Of a DNA stretch of 40,928 bases, positions 25,404-35,003 are shown piece after piece. The notes below the pieces were generated by a model, which made no database searches, was not told where the DNA came from, and worked only from the letters and a program-made list of their open reading frames with translations. The number at the start of each line of letters is the position of its first letter. Position 1 is the first letter of the stretch. The DNA comes from Bauldia sp. (GTDB lineage Bacteria > Pseudomonadota > Alphaproteobacteria > Rhizobiales > Kaistiaceae), in contig JAGRKZ010000027.1 in NCBI GenBank assembly GCA_020442065.1, positions 1 through 40,928 of the forward strand, in the 5' to 3' direction. Made by a program: the position numbers and the translations under genes.

Positions 25404-27282
25404 CGGCGTCTTCCGTCATTGCACTTTCGTGGTCGGCGGAGAGGGCCAGCCAGCGCTCTTCCGCCGCCGCGATCTGCCGTGTCTTGTCGGCGCGTTCCTT
25501 GGCGAGTTTCGATGCCCGCTCCGGCTCGCCATAGAGACCGGGCTCCGACAGTCGGCCGTCAAGCGTCCTCAGCTCCTTCTGAAGTTTCTCGATCAACCCT
25601 TCGATCTCTTTGATTTCTCTGCGGAGCGGCGCGACCTTGGCGCGGCGATCGGCCGCCGTCTTTCGGCGATCGAGACCGTTGTCGCGGGGGTCCTGGCGGC
25701 GTGACCCGGGCGTCGCGGGTCCCTCAAGCACCAGGCGGCGATAGTCGTCCAGGTCGTTGTCGTAGGGCGTGACGGTCCCGTTGCCGACCAGCCAGAGGCG
25801 ATCGGCTGACGCTTCGATCAGATGGCGGTCGTGGCTGATGAGGATCACTGCGCCGGCATACTCTGCCAGCGCAATGACAAGCGCCTCGCGGCTGTCGATA
25901 TCGAGGTGGTTGGTGGGCTCGTCAAGGATCAGGAGATGCGCGCCGGAGAACGTTGCGAGCCCCAGCAGAAGCCGCGCCTTCTCGCCACCGGAGAGGTCGC
26001 GGGCGGGGGTGTCCATCTTGGCCTTGTCGAAGCCCATGGCGCCGGTCCGCGCCCGGACCTGGGCCTCGGTCGCCTCCTCCATCAGTTCGCGGACGTGCTG
26101 GTAGGGCGAGAGCGACGGATCGAGCTCGTCGAGCTGGTGCTGAGCAAAGTAGGCGATCTGGAGATTGTGGATACGCTTGAACCGGCCACCGTCGGCTTCG
26201 AGCCGTCCGGCGAGCAGCTTGGCGAAGGTCGACTTGCCGTTGCCGTTGGAGCCGAGGAGCGCGATCCGGTCGTCGTCGTCGATGCGGAGGTTGAGCCCCG
26301 TGAGGATCGGCTTGCCGGGCTCGTATCCGACGGAAGCGTTCTCCATGGCAAACAGCGGCGGCGCCATCTGCTTTGCGGGATCCGGGAAGGAGAAGGGCGC
26401 GACGCTGTCGTCAGCAATCGCTGCGATCGGCTCGAGGCGGGCAAGCGCCTTGAGCCGCGACTGGGCCTGGCGAGCCTTGGACGCCTTGTAGCGGAACCGC
26501 TCGACGAAGGCCTCCATGTGCCTCCGCTGGTCCTCCTGCTTCTTCTTCATCTTGAGCTGGAGGGCCTGGCGCTCGCGCCGCTGCCGGTCGAAGGAATCGT
26601 AGTTGCCGCGGTAGTAGACCAGCTTGCCCTGGTCGAGATGGACGATGCCGTCGACTGCCGTGTTGAGGAGGTCGCGGTCGTGGCTGATCAGGAGCACACT
26701 GCGCGGATAGCGGGACAGGTAAGCCGTCAGCCACAGCGTGCCTTCGAGGTCGAGGTAGTTGGTCGGCTCGTCGAGGAGCAGAAGGTCGGGCTCGGAGAAC
26801 AGCACGGCGGCGAGGGCCACCCGCATCCGCCAACCACCCGACAGCGCCGAGCACGGGCCACGCTGGGTGGCCTCGTCGAAACCGAGGCCCGCGAGGATGG
26901 CGGCCGCCCGCGCTTCGGCCGAGTATGCATCGATGTCGGCGAGACGGGTCTGAACCTCGGCGATCCGGAAGGGGTCGGTGGCCGTCTCCGCCTCGGCGAG
27001 GAGCGCGCCCCGCTCAAGATCGGCCGCCAGCACGACGCTGATCAGGGTCTCCGGCCCGGACGGGGCTTCTTGCGCCACCTGTCCGACGCGGGCATTTCGC
27101 GGCAGGCTGATCGAGCCACCTTCTGCCGTGATCTCTCCTGTGATCAGCCGGAACAGGGTGGTCTTGCCGCTACCATTGCGGCCGACGAGGCCGGTCTTGG
27201 CGCCATCGGGCAGGGCAACGGTGGCATGATCGAGCAGCAGCCGGGGGCCGATGCGGTAGGTGATATCGTTGACGTGAAGCAT
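25399..27282 (-). CDS. ABC-F family ATPase (Uup/YheS-like)
   Basis: Soluble twin-ATPase of the ABC-F group, whose members act on the ribosome. It has 627 residues. The first domain has Walker A GRNGSGKT (34-41), signature LSGGW and LLLLDEPTNYLD. A charged linker follows (KMKKKQEDQRRHMEAFVERFRYKASKARQAQ). The second domain has GSNGNGKST, LSGGEKAR and LLILDEPTNHLD. A C-terminal coiled coil (about 545-615) resembles the DNA- or RNA-binding tail of Uup. No membrane segment is present, so this is not a transporter. ATG 27282 is chosen; an in-frame GTG at 27339 adds 19 unlike residues. Confidence 0.93.
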   Translation of the reverse strand: MLHVNDITYRIGPRLLLDHATVALPDGAKTGLVGRNGSGKTTLFRLITGEITAEGGSISLPRNARVGQVAQEAPSGPETLISVVLAADLERGALLAEAETATDPFRIAEVQTRLADIDAYSAEARAAAILAGLGFDEATQRGPCSALSGGWRMRVALAAVLFSEPDLLLLDEPTNYLDLEGTLWLTAYLSRYPRSVLLISHDRDLLNTAVDGIVHLDQGKLVYYRGNYDSFDRQRRERQALQLKMKKKQEDQRRHMEAFVERFRYKASKARQAQSRLKALARLEPIAAIADDSVAPFSFPDPAKQMAPPLFAMENASVGYEPGKPILTGLNLRIDDDDRIALLGSNGNGKSTFAKLLAGRLEADGGRFKRIHNLQIAYFAQHQLDELDPSLSPYQHVRELMEEATEAQVRARTGAMGFDKAKMDTPARDLSGGEKARLLLGLATFSGAHLLILDEPTNHLDIDSREALVIALAEYAGAVILISHDRHLIEASADRLWLVGNGTVTPYDNDLDDYRRLVLEGPATPGSRRQDPRDNGLDRRKTAADRRAKVAPLRREIKEIEGLIEKLQKELRTLDGRLSEPGLYGEPERASKLAKERADKTRQIAAAEERWLALSADHESAMTEDAG

Positions 27283-27561
27283 GGCCCGCGGGTTATCGCC
27301 GCGCCGGCTGCGTTGCACAAGAGGTGCGATTACGGCCACAACCCCTCCGGACTGCAGACGGATTCGAGGCTTGCAATTGGCGGCCCGCTTTGGTTCACTC
27401 CGTGTATCGGCCGTTTAGCGTTCGTTAGAGTCCTCGGCCGGACTATACCTGTTAGTGGGCAACAGGAACCGAGGGGCATTGGCAAGTCGTCCGGGGACGA
27501 AGAACGCTGGTTGTGCCGTGCGTGCCCTTGTGGCGCGTGCGTGTTTTGCGGTGGCCACGTC

Positions 27562-28701
27562 ATGGTAGCGCGGCAGCTCCAGCGCCTTACGCGGACCGGC
27601 TGGCTGCGCGCCGCCTGCCTCATGGGGTTGGGGGCGGTGCTCGCCTCCTGCTCCGCCACCGAACAGACCACCACCAAGTTCAGCGAAGCCGAGTACGGCA
27701 AGGCTAGCCCGCGGGTCGTCACCGGGAAGAAGAAGGTGCCGGACGGCGGGGGCCGCTACATGGTGGGCGAGCCGTACCGGGTGGCCGGCCGCACTTACAT
27801 CCCCCAGGACAACCCGGAAGGCTACACGGCGACCGGCAAGGCGTCCTGGTATGGCGCCAATTTCCACGGCCGCAAGACCGCCAACGGCGAAGTCTTCGAC
27901 ATGGCGGACCTCTCTGCCGCGCACCCGACGCTGCCGCTGCCAAGCTATGTGCGGGTGACCAATCTCTCCAATGGCCGGTCGCTGATCGTCCGCGTCAACG
28001 ATCGCGGCCCGTTCTCGCGCGACCGTGTCATCGATGTTTCCTCGCAGGCGGCCTCGATGCTGGACTTCAAGCGGGCCGGCACCGCCAACGTCAAGGTCGA
28101 GTACATCGGCCGCGCCCGGCTCGACGGCAAAGATCACGACATGCTGATGGCGTCCTATCGCGGCCCCGGCGCCGTCGAACCGCGGACGATGGTCGCATCG
28201 AACGAACCGAGGAAGTGGCCGTCGCTCCTCGCGCGGGACAAGGCGCGGCCGACGATCGACTTCAGCGTGGCTGACGAAGCGACAGCGTTTGATGGCGCGC
28301 CGGCGCCAGCCAATCTCGCCGATCCGATCGGTCCTCTGATCCTCGAGTCGGGCTTCGCGTCCTCCTACGCGGAACCGTCGGCGCCGGTTCAGATTACCCG
28401 CGCCCAGGCAGCAGCGGCGGCCATGGCCGCGGGGGCCGATGCATCGTTCCCGGCACCGCGCGCCCTCCCGGCGCCCAGGACCGTCCAGCTCGGGGCCTTC
28501 TCCGACCTGGCGAACGCCAAGCGCGCAGCCGCAAGGTTCGCACGCTATGGCGAGCCTGTCGTTTCCCCCGACAGCCGCGGCAGGGCGCTCCACGTCGTCC
28601 AGGTTCGTTTGGTCGATCCGAGCGTTGACCCCCGTGACGTGATCGCGGCAGCGGGCCAGATGGGCCTTTCCGGCGCCTTCGTCGTCTCGTCATCCAACTA
28701 A
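27562..28701 (+). CDS. rlpA: Septal ring lytic transglycosylase RlpA family lipoprotein
   Basis: An outer-membrane lipoprotein of 379 residues. A lipobox LASC puts the lipidated cysteine at residue 30. The double-psi beta-barrel spans about 90-170 (GKASWYGANFHGRKTANGEVFDM, LSAAHPTLPL, VRVNDRGPF). The Glu, Asp and His of the RlpA active site (GEVFDM and SAAH) are present, so it may cut peptidoglycan strands that lack stem peptides. The C-terminus has a SPOR domain (about 308-378; RTVQLGAFSDLANAKRAAARFARYG) for septal targeting. It lies upstream of the DacC-family gene. It is divergent from the ABC-F gene across a 279-base gap in which I saw only a weak -10 (TATACC near 27444). Confidence 0.92.
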   Translation: MVARQLQRLTRTGWLRAACLMGLGAVLASCSATEQTTTKFSEAEYGKASPRVVTGKKKVPDGGGRYMVGEPYRVAGRTYIPQDNPEGYTATGKASWYGANFHGRKTANGEVFDMADLSAAHPTLPLPSYVRVTNLSNGRSLIVRVNDRGPFSRDRVIDVSSQAASMLDFKRAGTANVKVEYIGRARLDGKDHDMLMASYRGPGAVEPRTMVASNEPRKWPSLLARDKARPTIDFSVADEATAFDGAPAPANLADPIGPLILESGFASSYAEPSAPVQITRAQAAAAAMAAGADASFPAPRALPAPRTVQLGAFSDLANAKRAAARFARYGEPVVSPDSRGRALHVVQVRLVDPSVDPRDVIAAAGQMGLSGAFVVSSSN

Positions 28702-28810
28702 CGACCTGCCCGGCACCCAGCGCGTCTTTCAACGCGTTGCGTCGCGGATTGCCTCGTGCCGGATGCTCCTGCTATCGGGGATTTCGGTCGGGGGCAGGAA
28801 AGGAATAGCG

Positions 28811-29989
28811 ATGCTGACGGCGTCTCGCACTGTCCAACGCTTCCGTGATGCGATGCTGGGCTTTCTCGGCCTTGCCGGGATGTGGCTCGCTGCGCCTGAC
28901 GCCGCGGCCCAGAACTACGAGACGCCTGCCGCCCAGGCCATCCTCATCGACCTCGAGACTGGCACGACGCTCTTCCAGAAGGAGCCCGACGCGCACATGG
29001 CGCCCGCCAACATGGCCAAGCTCATGACCATGGCCGTGGTGTTTGATGCGATCAAGGCAGGCCGCCTCAGCCTCGACGATGAGTTCGTGGTCAGCGAGCA
29101 CGCCTGGCGGACGGGTGGGGCTCCGGCGCGCACGACGACCATGTTCGCCGCCCTGGGGTCCAGCATCCGTGTCGAGGACCTGATCCGGGGCGTCATCATC
29201 CAATCGGCCAATGACGGCTGCATCGTGCTCGCGGAGGGCATGGCAGGGTCGGAGGCGGGCTTCGCCGCCAAGATGAACGAGTACGCCGGAAAACTTGGCC
29301 TCACCCACTCGCACTTCACCAACCCGACCGGCCTGCCGGATCCGGCGCAGTATATGTCGGCGCGCGACATAGCGAAGCTGACCGAGCACCTGATCCGCGA
29401 CTTTCCGGAGTACTACAAGATCTACAGCGAGCCCGAGTTCACCTGGAACAAGATCCGTCAGCTCAACCGCAACCCGCTTCTGTCGATGAACATCGGCGCC
29501 GACGGGCTCACCACCGGTTCGACCGACGAGTCGGGTTTCGGCGTGGTCGGTTCGGCGGTCAGTGGCGGCCAGCGGCTTCTGATGGTGATCAACGGTGCGC
29601 CCTCCGAAAAGGCGCGCGATTCCGAGGCCCGCAAGCTGTTCGACTGGGGCTTCCATGAGTTCGAGCGCGTCGAGCTGTTCGGCAACGACGAGGTCATTGC
29701 CGAGGCCCGCGTCTTCAACGGCGAAACCTCTCACGTCGGGCTCGTCAGCCACGGCCCGGTCGAATTCCTGATGCCGTTGGAGTCGCGCGACCTGATCAAG
29801 GCCGAGGTCGTGTATCAGGGTCCGCTCCCTGCGCCGGTCAAGGCCGGCGTCGAAGTGGGAATCCTGAGGGTGACAAGCGGCGACATGACCATGGAGGCGC
29901 CGGTGTTCACCGGAGCCGACGTCGGCGTCGGGCCGCTCCAGAGCCGGGCGATCGACGGCCTGCGCGAGCTGCTTCTCGGCTGGTGGTAG
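28811..29989 (+). CDS. DacC-family D-Ala-D-Ala carboxypeptidase homologue with degenerate active site
   Basis: A 392-residue secreted protein with a signal peptide (about 14-33). It has the S11 peptidase domain (about 38-270), the C-terminal PBP5 beta domain (about 285-365) and an amphipathic tail (RAIDGLRELLLGWW) that may anchor it. The fold is clear (AHMAPANMAKLMTMAVVF, QSANDGC, HFTNPTGLPDP). However, the nucleophile of SxxK is replaced by Asn67 (NMAK), and the Lys of KTG by Thr234 (TTG). The SxN motif (Ser132-Asn134) is kept. As written it should not cleave D-Ala or bind penicillin covalently. It may work as a binding protein. ATG 28811 has AGGAAAGGA upstream. It sits between rlpA and tmk, where alphaproteobacterial dacC is expected. 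Confidence 0.9.
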   Translation: MLTASRTVQRFRDAMLGFLGLAGMWLAAPDAAAQNYETPAAQAILIDLETGTTLFQKEPDAHMAPANMAKLMTMAVVFDAIKAGRLSLDDEFVVSEHAWRTGGAPARTTTMFAALGSSIRVEDLIRGVIIQSANDGCIVLAEGMAGSEAGFAAKMNEYAGKLGLTHSHFTNPTGLPDPAQYMSARDIAKLTEHLIRDFPEYYKIYSEPEFTWNKIRQLNRNPLLSMNIGADGLTTGSTDESGFGVVGSAVSGGQRLLMVINGAPSEKARDSEARKLFDWGFHEFERVELFGNDEVIAEARVFNGETSHVGLVSHGPVEFLMPLESRDLIKAEVVYQGPLPAPVKAGVEVGILRVTSGDMTMEAPVFTGADVGVGPLQSRAIDGLRELLLGWW

Positions 29990-30016
29990 CCCGGCGCTGC
30001 GGTCTATACGAGAACC

Positions 30017-30664
30017 ATGTCGGGTAAGTTCATCACCTTCGAGGGCGGGGAGGGGGCGGGCAAGTCCACCCAGGTCCGTCGCCTCGCCGCGCGTATCGGC
30101 CAGTCCGGTCACCGCGTCGTCACCACGCGCGAACCCGGTGGCACGCCGGCCGCCGAGGCAATCCGCGCCTTCATTCTGGGTGGCCGGGCGAGGGAGATGG
30201 GAAGCGCAGGCGAGGCGGTGCTGTTTGCAGCCGCCCGTGCCGACCACGTCGCGTCTGTCATCCGTCCCGCCCTCGCCGATGGCGCATGGGTCCTCTGCGA
30301 CCGGTTCACGGATTCGACGCAGGTCTATCAGGGCAGCGAAGGCGGCACCGCCACCGCGGTGCTGGATGCTTTGGAGCGTGTTGCCGTGGGTGTCACGCGT
30401 CCTGATCTCGTCATCGTCCTCGATCTTCCCGCAGAGGCCGGCTTGCGACGGGTGCGGTCCCGCCATGCCGAGACCGGTGGCCGTCCCGATCGCTTCGACA
30501 GCGACGAGCTCGGCCTGCACGAGCGCCGCCGCCAGGCCTTTCTCGCCCTCGCCGATCGCGATCCCGCTCGCTACGCCGTGGTCGACGCCAATCGCGCGGA
30601 GGACGAGGTCGCCGAGGATATCTGGGGCATCGTCTCGGGCCGTCTCATGCGTCAGGCCGCGTGA
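30017..30664 (+). CDS. tmk: Thymidylate kinase
   Basis: Phosphorylates dTMP to dTDP. The 215-residue length is typical. The P-loop is GGEGAGKST (10-18), REPGGTP follows, and DRFTDSTQVYQG (about 95-106) contributes to the nucleotide-binding site. The lid region has RHAETGGRPDRFD. It lies 27 bases after the DacC-family gene and overlaps the holB start by one base (TGATG), the usual tmk-holB pair. Confidence 0.97.
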   Translation: MSGKFITFEGGEGAGKSTQVRRLAARIGQSGHRVVTTREPGGTPAAEAIRAFILGGRAREMGSAGEAVLFAAARADHVASVIRPALADGAWVLCDRFTDSTQVYQGSEGGTATAVLDALERVAVGVTRPDLVIVLDLPAEAGLRRVRSRHAETGGRPDRFDSDELGLHERRRQAFLALADRDPARYAVVDANRAEDEVAEDIWGIVSGRLMRQAA

Positions 30665-31746
30665 TGGCGGACGAAGTCCCGCGCCTGGACGCCCTGGAAG
30701 GCTGGCCAGCGCCGGAAGAGCAGCCGCACTGGTATGGCTCGGCCTCGGCCGAGACCGCACTCCTCGAGGCCTATCGCGGCGGCAGGATGCATCATGCCTG
30801 GCTCCTTGGCGGGCCGAAAGGCATCGGCAAGGCCACGTTCGCCTATCGCTTCGCCCGCTTCGCCTTCGCGCATCCCGACCCGCGTACGCCGTCGGTGGCG
30901 GCGGCGCGTGATCTGTCCGTTCCTCCGGGCAGTCCGAGTTTCCGCCGCGTTGCCGGCCGCGCCCATCCCAACCTCCTCGCCATGCAGCGCCCGTGGGACG
31001 AGCGCAACAAGCGCTACAAGACCGAACTCACCGTCGACGAGATCCGCCGCACGGTCGGCTTCTTTGGCTCGACCGTCGGGGAGGGGGGGTGGCGCATCGG
31101 CATCGTCGACCCCGCCGACGACATGAACCCCTCCGCCGCCAACGCCCTTCTCAAGGTCCTCGAGGAGCCCCCGGCCCGCGCCTTGTTCCTCGTCATCAGC
31201 CACGCCCCGGGCCGGCTCTTGCCGACGATCCGGTCGCGATGCCGCCGTCTGGATCTCGCGCCGCTCGCACCCGAGGCGATCGTAGCGGCGATCCGGGAGA
31301 ACGGCGGTGTGGATGCCAACGACGACGACCTCGCTCTCGCCGCGACGTTGGCCGAAGGCAGCCTCCGCCGGGCCATCCTCCTGCTCGAGGGCGATGGCAT
31401 CGACACGTACCGGGATTTGGCGCGGCTCGCGACCGGTGGCAACGGCTTCGACGTGAGCGCGATGCATGCGCTCGCCGACAAGGTGTCGGGTCGCGGCGCC
31501 AACGATGCCTATGACAGCTTCCTCGAGACGGTTCGCGGCTGGCTTGGGCGGCGCGTCCGCGGCGAGCCGGAACCCATCGCAGAGGCCGCGCCGGGCGAGG
31601 CAATCCGGGCCGTTCCGCTTGCCAGATGGGCGGAGGTATGGGAGAAGGTCACGCAATCCTCGACCGAGGCCGAGGACCTCAATCTTGACCGCAAGCAGGT
31701 CGTGCTTTCGATCCTCATGTCGCTCGCCCGCGCCGCACGAATGTGA
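30664..31746 (+). CDS. holB: DNA polymerase III subunit delta prime
   Basis: Clamp-loader subunit. The 360-residue protein has an AAA+ module: GGPKGIGKAT (49-58), NALLKVLEEPPARALFLVISH and the sensor-like SRCRRLDL. The C-terminal collar region is less conserved. ATG 30664 overlaps the tmk stop; a GTG three bases earlier is an alternative. Order tmk-holB-metG-tatD is typical of alphaproteobacteria. Confidence 0.95.
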   Translation: MADEVPRLDALEGWPAPEEQPHWYGSASAETALLEAYRGGRMHHAWLLGGPKGIGKATFAYRFARFAFAHPDPRTPSVAAARDLSVPPGSPSFRRVAGRAHPNLLAMQRPWDERNKRYKTELTVDEIRRTVGFFGSTVGEGGWRIGIVDPADDMNPSAANALLKVLEEPPARALFLVISHAPGRLLPTIRSRCRRLDLAPLAPEAIVAAIRENGGVDANDDDLALAATLAEGSLRRAILLLEGDGIDTYRDLARLATGGNGFDVSAMHALADKVSGRGANDAYDSFLETVRGWLGRRVRGEPEPIAEAAPGEAIRAVPLARWAEVWEKVTQSSTEAEDLNLDRKQVVLSILMSLARAARM

Positions 31747-31814
31747 CCTCACGAGCGGCCACGGCCGCGACAGGGGCTGTGCGCGTTCCCGCCTGACATG
31801 ACCGCCGGACGACA

Positions 31815-33380
31815 ATGAGCACCCGGAAGTTCTACATCACCACCGCGATCTCCTACCCCAATGGCGCGCCGCATATCGGCCACGCCTATGAGGATATGGC
31901 GACCGACGCTCTCGCCCGGTTTCAGCGTCTCGACGGCGCCGACGTGTACTTCCTCACCGGAACCGACGAGCACGGCATCAAGATGAAGCAGACTGCGGCG
32001 CGCGAAGGGCTGGCGCCGCGGGAGCTGGCCGACCGGAACGCGCCCCTGTTCGAGAAGATGGCGCGGGCCCTGCGTTGCTCGTTTGACGACTTCATCCGCA
32101 CCAGCGAGCCGCGCCACTATCGTTCCTGTGAAGAGATCTGGCGCCGCATGGCGGCCAACGGCGACATCTACAGGGACAGCTACGCCGGCTGGTACTCCGT
32201 CCGTGACGAGGCGTACTACGCGGAGTCGGAGACCGAGGTGAGGGCGGACCAGGTCCGCTACGGTCCGCAGGGGACGCCGGTCGAGTGGGTCGAGGAGGCA
32301 AGTTACTTCTTCCGCCTCTCCGCCTATCAGGAGCCGCTGCTCGCGCACTACGCGGCGAACCCGGACTTCATCGGGCCGGACGAGCGTCGCAACGAGGTGG
32401 TGAGCTTCGTCAAGGGCGGGCTCAAGGACCTGTCGATTTCGCGGACCACCTTCGACTGGGGCATCCCGGTGCCCGAGGACCCCAGTCACGTCATGTATGT
32501 CTGGGTCGACGCGCTCACCAACTACATCACGGGCGTGGGCTTCCCGGACGACACGGCGAAGTTCGACCGCTACTGGCCCGCCGATCTCCATGTGATCGGC
32601 AAGGACATCGTGCGCTTCCATGCCGTCTATTGGCCGGCCTTCCTGATGTCGGCCGGCATACCGTTGCCGAAGCGGGTCTTTGCCCATGGTTTCGTCTTCA
32701 ACCGCGGGGAAAAGATGTCGAAGTCGGTCGGCAATGTCGTCGACCCGTTCGCACTGATCGATGCCTATGGCGTCGATGCGGTCCGCTACTTCTTCCTGCG
32801 CGAAGTCCCCTTCGGCCAGGACGGAAACTACAGTCACGAGGCCATCGTCCAGCGCATCAACGCCGATCTCGCCAACGATCTTGGCAACCTCGCCCAGCGT
32901 TCGCTGTCGATGATCGCCAAGAACTGCGCGGGCCTCCTGCCGGTCCCTGGCGAGTTTGTGGCCGACGATCTCGACATCCTGGGACAGGCGGACGCTCTGC
33001 TCGATCAGTGTCGGACCGCGTTTGCCACGCAACAGATCCACCTGGCGTTGAACACGATCTGGGCGGTGGTCGCGGAGGCGAACCGGTATTTCGCCGGCGC
33101 CGCGCCCTGGGCGCTCCGCAAGACCGACCCGGCCCGGATGGGGACCGTCCTCTATGTGACCGCCGAAGTGCTTCGCGAGGTGGCGATCCTCGTTCAACCG
33201 GTCATGCCCGATGCCGCCGCGAAGTTGCTCGATATCCTTGCCGTGCCGCCGCAGGCGCGCGACTTCTCGACGCTTGGCGCCGCGGGACGGCTTGCAGGCG
33301 GCACGTCGTTGCCGGCGCCGCAGGCCGTGTTCCCGCGTTATGTCGAGGACACCGAGACGGCGGCGTCGGACAAGGCCTGA
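31815..33380 (+). CDS. metG: Methionyl-tRNA synthetase
   Basis: Charges tRNA-Met. The protein has 521 residues. The HIGH motif is HIGH (20-23) in [11 protein letters not shown], and KMSKS lies at 300-304. TGTDEHG (49-55) and WVDALTNY (230-237) are also typical. No zinc-knuckle cysteine set is seen in the connective domain, and there is no C-terminal tRNA-binding (EMAP) domain. This is the short form common in alphaproteobacteria. It begins 68 bases after holB and ends 11 bases before tatD. Confidence 0.97.
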   Translation: MSTRKFYITTAISYPNGAPHIGHAYEDMATDALARFQRLDGADVYFLTGTDEHGIKMKQTAAREGLAPRELADRNAPLFEKMARALRCSFDDFIRTSEPRHYRSCEEIWRRMAANGDIYRDSYAGWYSVRDEAYYAESETEVRADQVRYGPQGTPVEWVEEASYFFRLSAYQEPLLAHYAANPDFIGPDERRNEVVSFVKGGLKDLSISRTTFDWGIPVPEDPSHVMYVWVDALTNYITGVGFPDDTAKFDRYWPADLHVIGKDIVRFHAVYWPAFLMSAGIPLPKRVFAHGFVFNRGEKMSKSVGNVVDPFALIDAYGVDAVRYFFLREVPFGQDGNYSHEAIVQRINADLANDLGNLAQRSLSMIAKNCAGLLPVPGEFVADDLDILGQADALLDQCRTAFATQQIHLALNTIWAVVAEANRYFAGAAPWALRKTDPARMGTVLYVTAEVLREVAILVQPVMPDAAAKLLDILAVPPQARDFSTLGAAGRLAGGTSLPAPQAVFPRYVEDTETAASDKA

Positions 33381-33391
33381 ACCGCGTAACG

Positions 33392-34174
33392 ATGCTCGTC
33401 GACAGCCACTGCCATCTCGATTTTCCCGACTTCGACGAAGATCGCGATGCGCTCGTCGCGCGGGCCGAGGCGGCCGGCGTCGAGACGATCGTCACCATCT
33501 CGACCCGGGTGGCGAAGTTCCCCGCGCTCGAGGCCATCACGGCGCGCTATCCGAACGTCTACTGCTCGGTCGGCACTCATCCCCACAATGCCGCCGAGGA
33601 GCCGGATGTAACGGTAGAGGATCTGGTGCGCCTGTCCGGTGGCCCGAAAGTCGTCGCCATCGGCGAAGCCGGACTCGACTACCACTACGACAACGCGCCG
33701 CGCGATGCGCAGGAGCGCTCGTTTCGCCGCCACATCGCGGCGGCCCGCATCACGCAGCTGCCCCTCGTGATCCACGCGCGCGAGGCCGATGAGGACATCG
33801 CCGCCATCCTTGAGGAGGAAACCGGGCAGGGCGCCTTCCCCGCCATCCTCCACTGCTTCTCTTCGGGGCATGCACTCGCCCGTTGCGGCCTCGATCTCGG
33901 CCTCTACGTTTCCTTCTCAGGCATTCTCACCTTCAAGAGCGCCGAGGCACTCCGTGCCATCGCGCGCGACGTGCCGATCGACCGCCTTCTCGTCGAGACC
34001 GACGCCCCGTACCTGGCGCCGGTTCCGCATCGCGGCCGCCGGAACGAGCCGGCCTATGTCGCCGAGACGGCAAAGGTCCTCGCCGAGGTGAAGGGCATGA
34101 CGCCGGAGTCTCTCGCCGCGGCAACCACAGACAATTTCTATCGAATTTTCACGAAAATCGAGCGACCGGCATGA
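33392..34174 (+). CDS. tatD: TatD family metal-dependent hydrolase
   Basis: A 260-residue TIM-barrel hydrolase of the TatD family; relatives act as 3'-5' exonucleases and in DNA repair. Metal ligands are visible: His6 and His8 (DSHCHLDF), the Glu of GEAGLDYHYD, the His of VIHARE, the His of LHCFS and the Asp of ETDAPYL. ATG 33392 begins the usual MLVDSHCHLD. Its stop overlaps the next start (ATGA), so the two are coupled. The longer open frame upstream is a shadow of metG. Confidence 0.94.
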   Translation: MLVDSHCHLDFPDFDEDRDALVARAEAAGVETIVTISTRVAKFPALEAITARYPNVYCSVGTHPHNAAEEPDVTVEDLVRLSGGPKVVAIGEAGLDYHYDNAPRDAQERSFRRHIAAARITQLPLVIHAREADEDIAAILEEETGQGAFPAILHCFSSGHALARCGLDLGLYVSFSGILTFKSAEALRAIARDVPIDRLLVETDAPYLAPVPHRGRRNEPAYVAETAKVLAEVKGMTPESLAAATTDNFYRIFTKIERPA

Positions 34175-34977
34175 CGGGCGAGCTCGTCGCCACGATCCTC
34201 GGCTGCGGACCGTCACCCGGCGTGCCGCGCATCGGCAACGACTGGGGCCGCTGCGATCCGTCCGAACCCCGCAACCGCCGTTCCCGGTGCTCGCTGCTCC
34301 TGGCGCGCCATGACCCTGCCGGCGGACCGTCCACCCAGGTCCTGTTTGACACCAGCCCGGACATGCGGCAGCAGCTGCTCGCGGCCAATGTCAATCATCT
34401 CGACGCGGTGCTTTACACGCACGCCCATGCCGATCACCTCCATGGCATCGACGACCTCCGCGCCTTCTGGATGAAGACCCGGCGCCTCGTCGACGTCTAC
34501 GCCGACGAAACGACCGCCATGCGCATCCACGAGGCGTTTCGCTACTGCTTCGAGACCCCGGCCGGCGGGTCCTACCCACCGACCCTGCGCATGAACCGGG
34601 TCACGGCCTATGAGCCGCTGGTCATCATTGGGCCCGCCGGTCCGCTCGATGTCCTGCCGTTCACCCAGCGCCATGGCACCGCCACCAGCGTAGGGTATCG
34701 GATCGGCGGCCTGGCGTACTCGTGCGACGTCAGCGGACTGGACGACCGGGCCGCCGCACAACTCGAGAATCTCGACGTCTGGATCGTCGACGCGCTCCGC
34801 CACGAACCCCATCCGAGTCACTTCAGTGTCGCCGAGGCGCTCGCCTGGATCGAACGCCTGAAACCTCGGCGGGCCGTGCTGACGCACATGGACAGCCCAT
34901 TGGACTACAATGCGCTCCGTCGTGAACTGCCGGATCACGTCGAACCAGCGTACGACGGCATGGTCATCGCCTTGTGA
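34171..34977 (+). CDS. Metallo-beta-lactamase-fold hydrolase (PhnP-like)
   Basis: A 268-residue MBL-fold hydrolase. The metal motif is HAHADH (84-89), with GCGPSPGVPRIG near the N-terminus, SCDVSGLDD (metal-bridging Asp) and THMD near the C-terminus. It resembles the PhnP phosphodiesterase group, but it lies next to tatD rather than phosphonate genes, so its substrate may be a cyclic nucleotide-type phosphodiester; this is inference. It overlaps tatD by four bases. The dif-like site lies 27 bases after its stop. Confidence 0.87.
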   Translation: MTGELVATILGCGPSPGVPRIGNDWGRCDPSEPRNRRSRCSLLLARHDPAGGPSTQVLFDTSPDMRQQLLAANVNHLDAVLYTHAHADHLHGIDDLRAFWMKTRRLVDVYADETTAMRIHEAFRYCFETPAGGSYPPTLRMNRVTAYEPLVIIGPAGPLDVLPFTQRHGTATSVGYRIGGLAYSCDVSGLDDRAAAQLENLDVWIVDALRHEPHPSHFSVAEALAWIERLKPRRAVLTHMDSPLDYNALRRELPDHVEPAYDGMVIAL

Positions 34978-35003
34978 GCCGTGCCCCCTGCGGATACATC
35001 GTC

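Noticed and set aside
25822..28701. A 959-codon plus-strand frame antisense to the ABC-F gene and running into rlpA
   Set aside because: Only its last 379 codons (from 27562) encode RlpA. The rest mirrors a well-conserved ABC-F gene and exists because GC-rich third positions remove stops.
28749..28778. TTGCCT, 18 bases, TATCGG as a promoter for the DacC-family gene
   Set aside because: Only 4 of 6 and 3 of 6 matches, which is within the noise for this region.
28772..30760. A 662-codon minus-strand frame opposite the DacC-family gene and tmk
   Set aside because: Shadow frame. The plus strand carries two clear families, and the antisense translation has no domain and is unusually rich in Arg, His, Asp and Gly.
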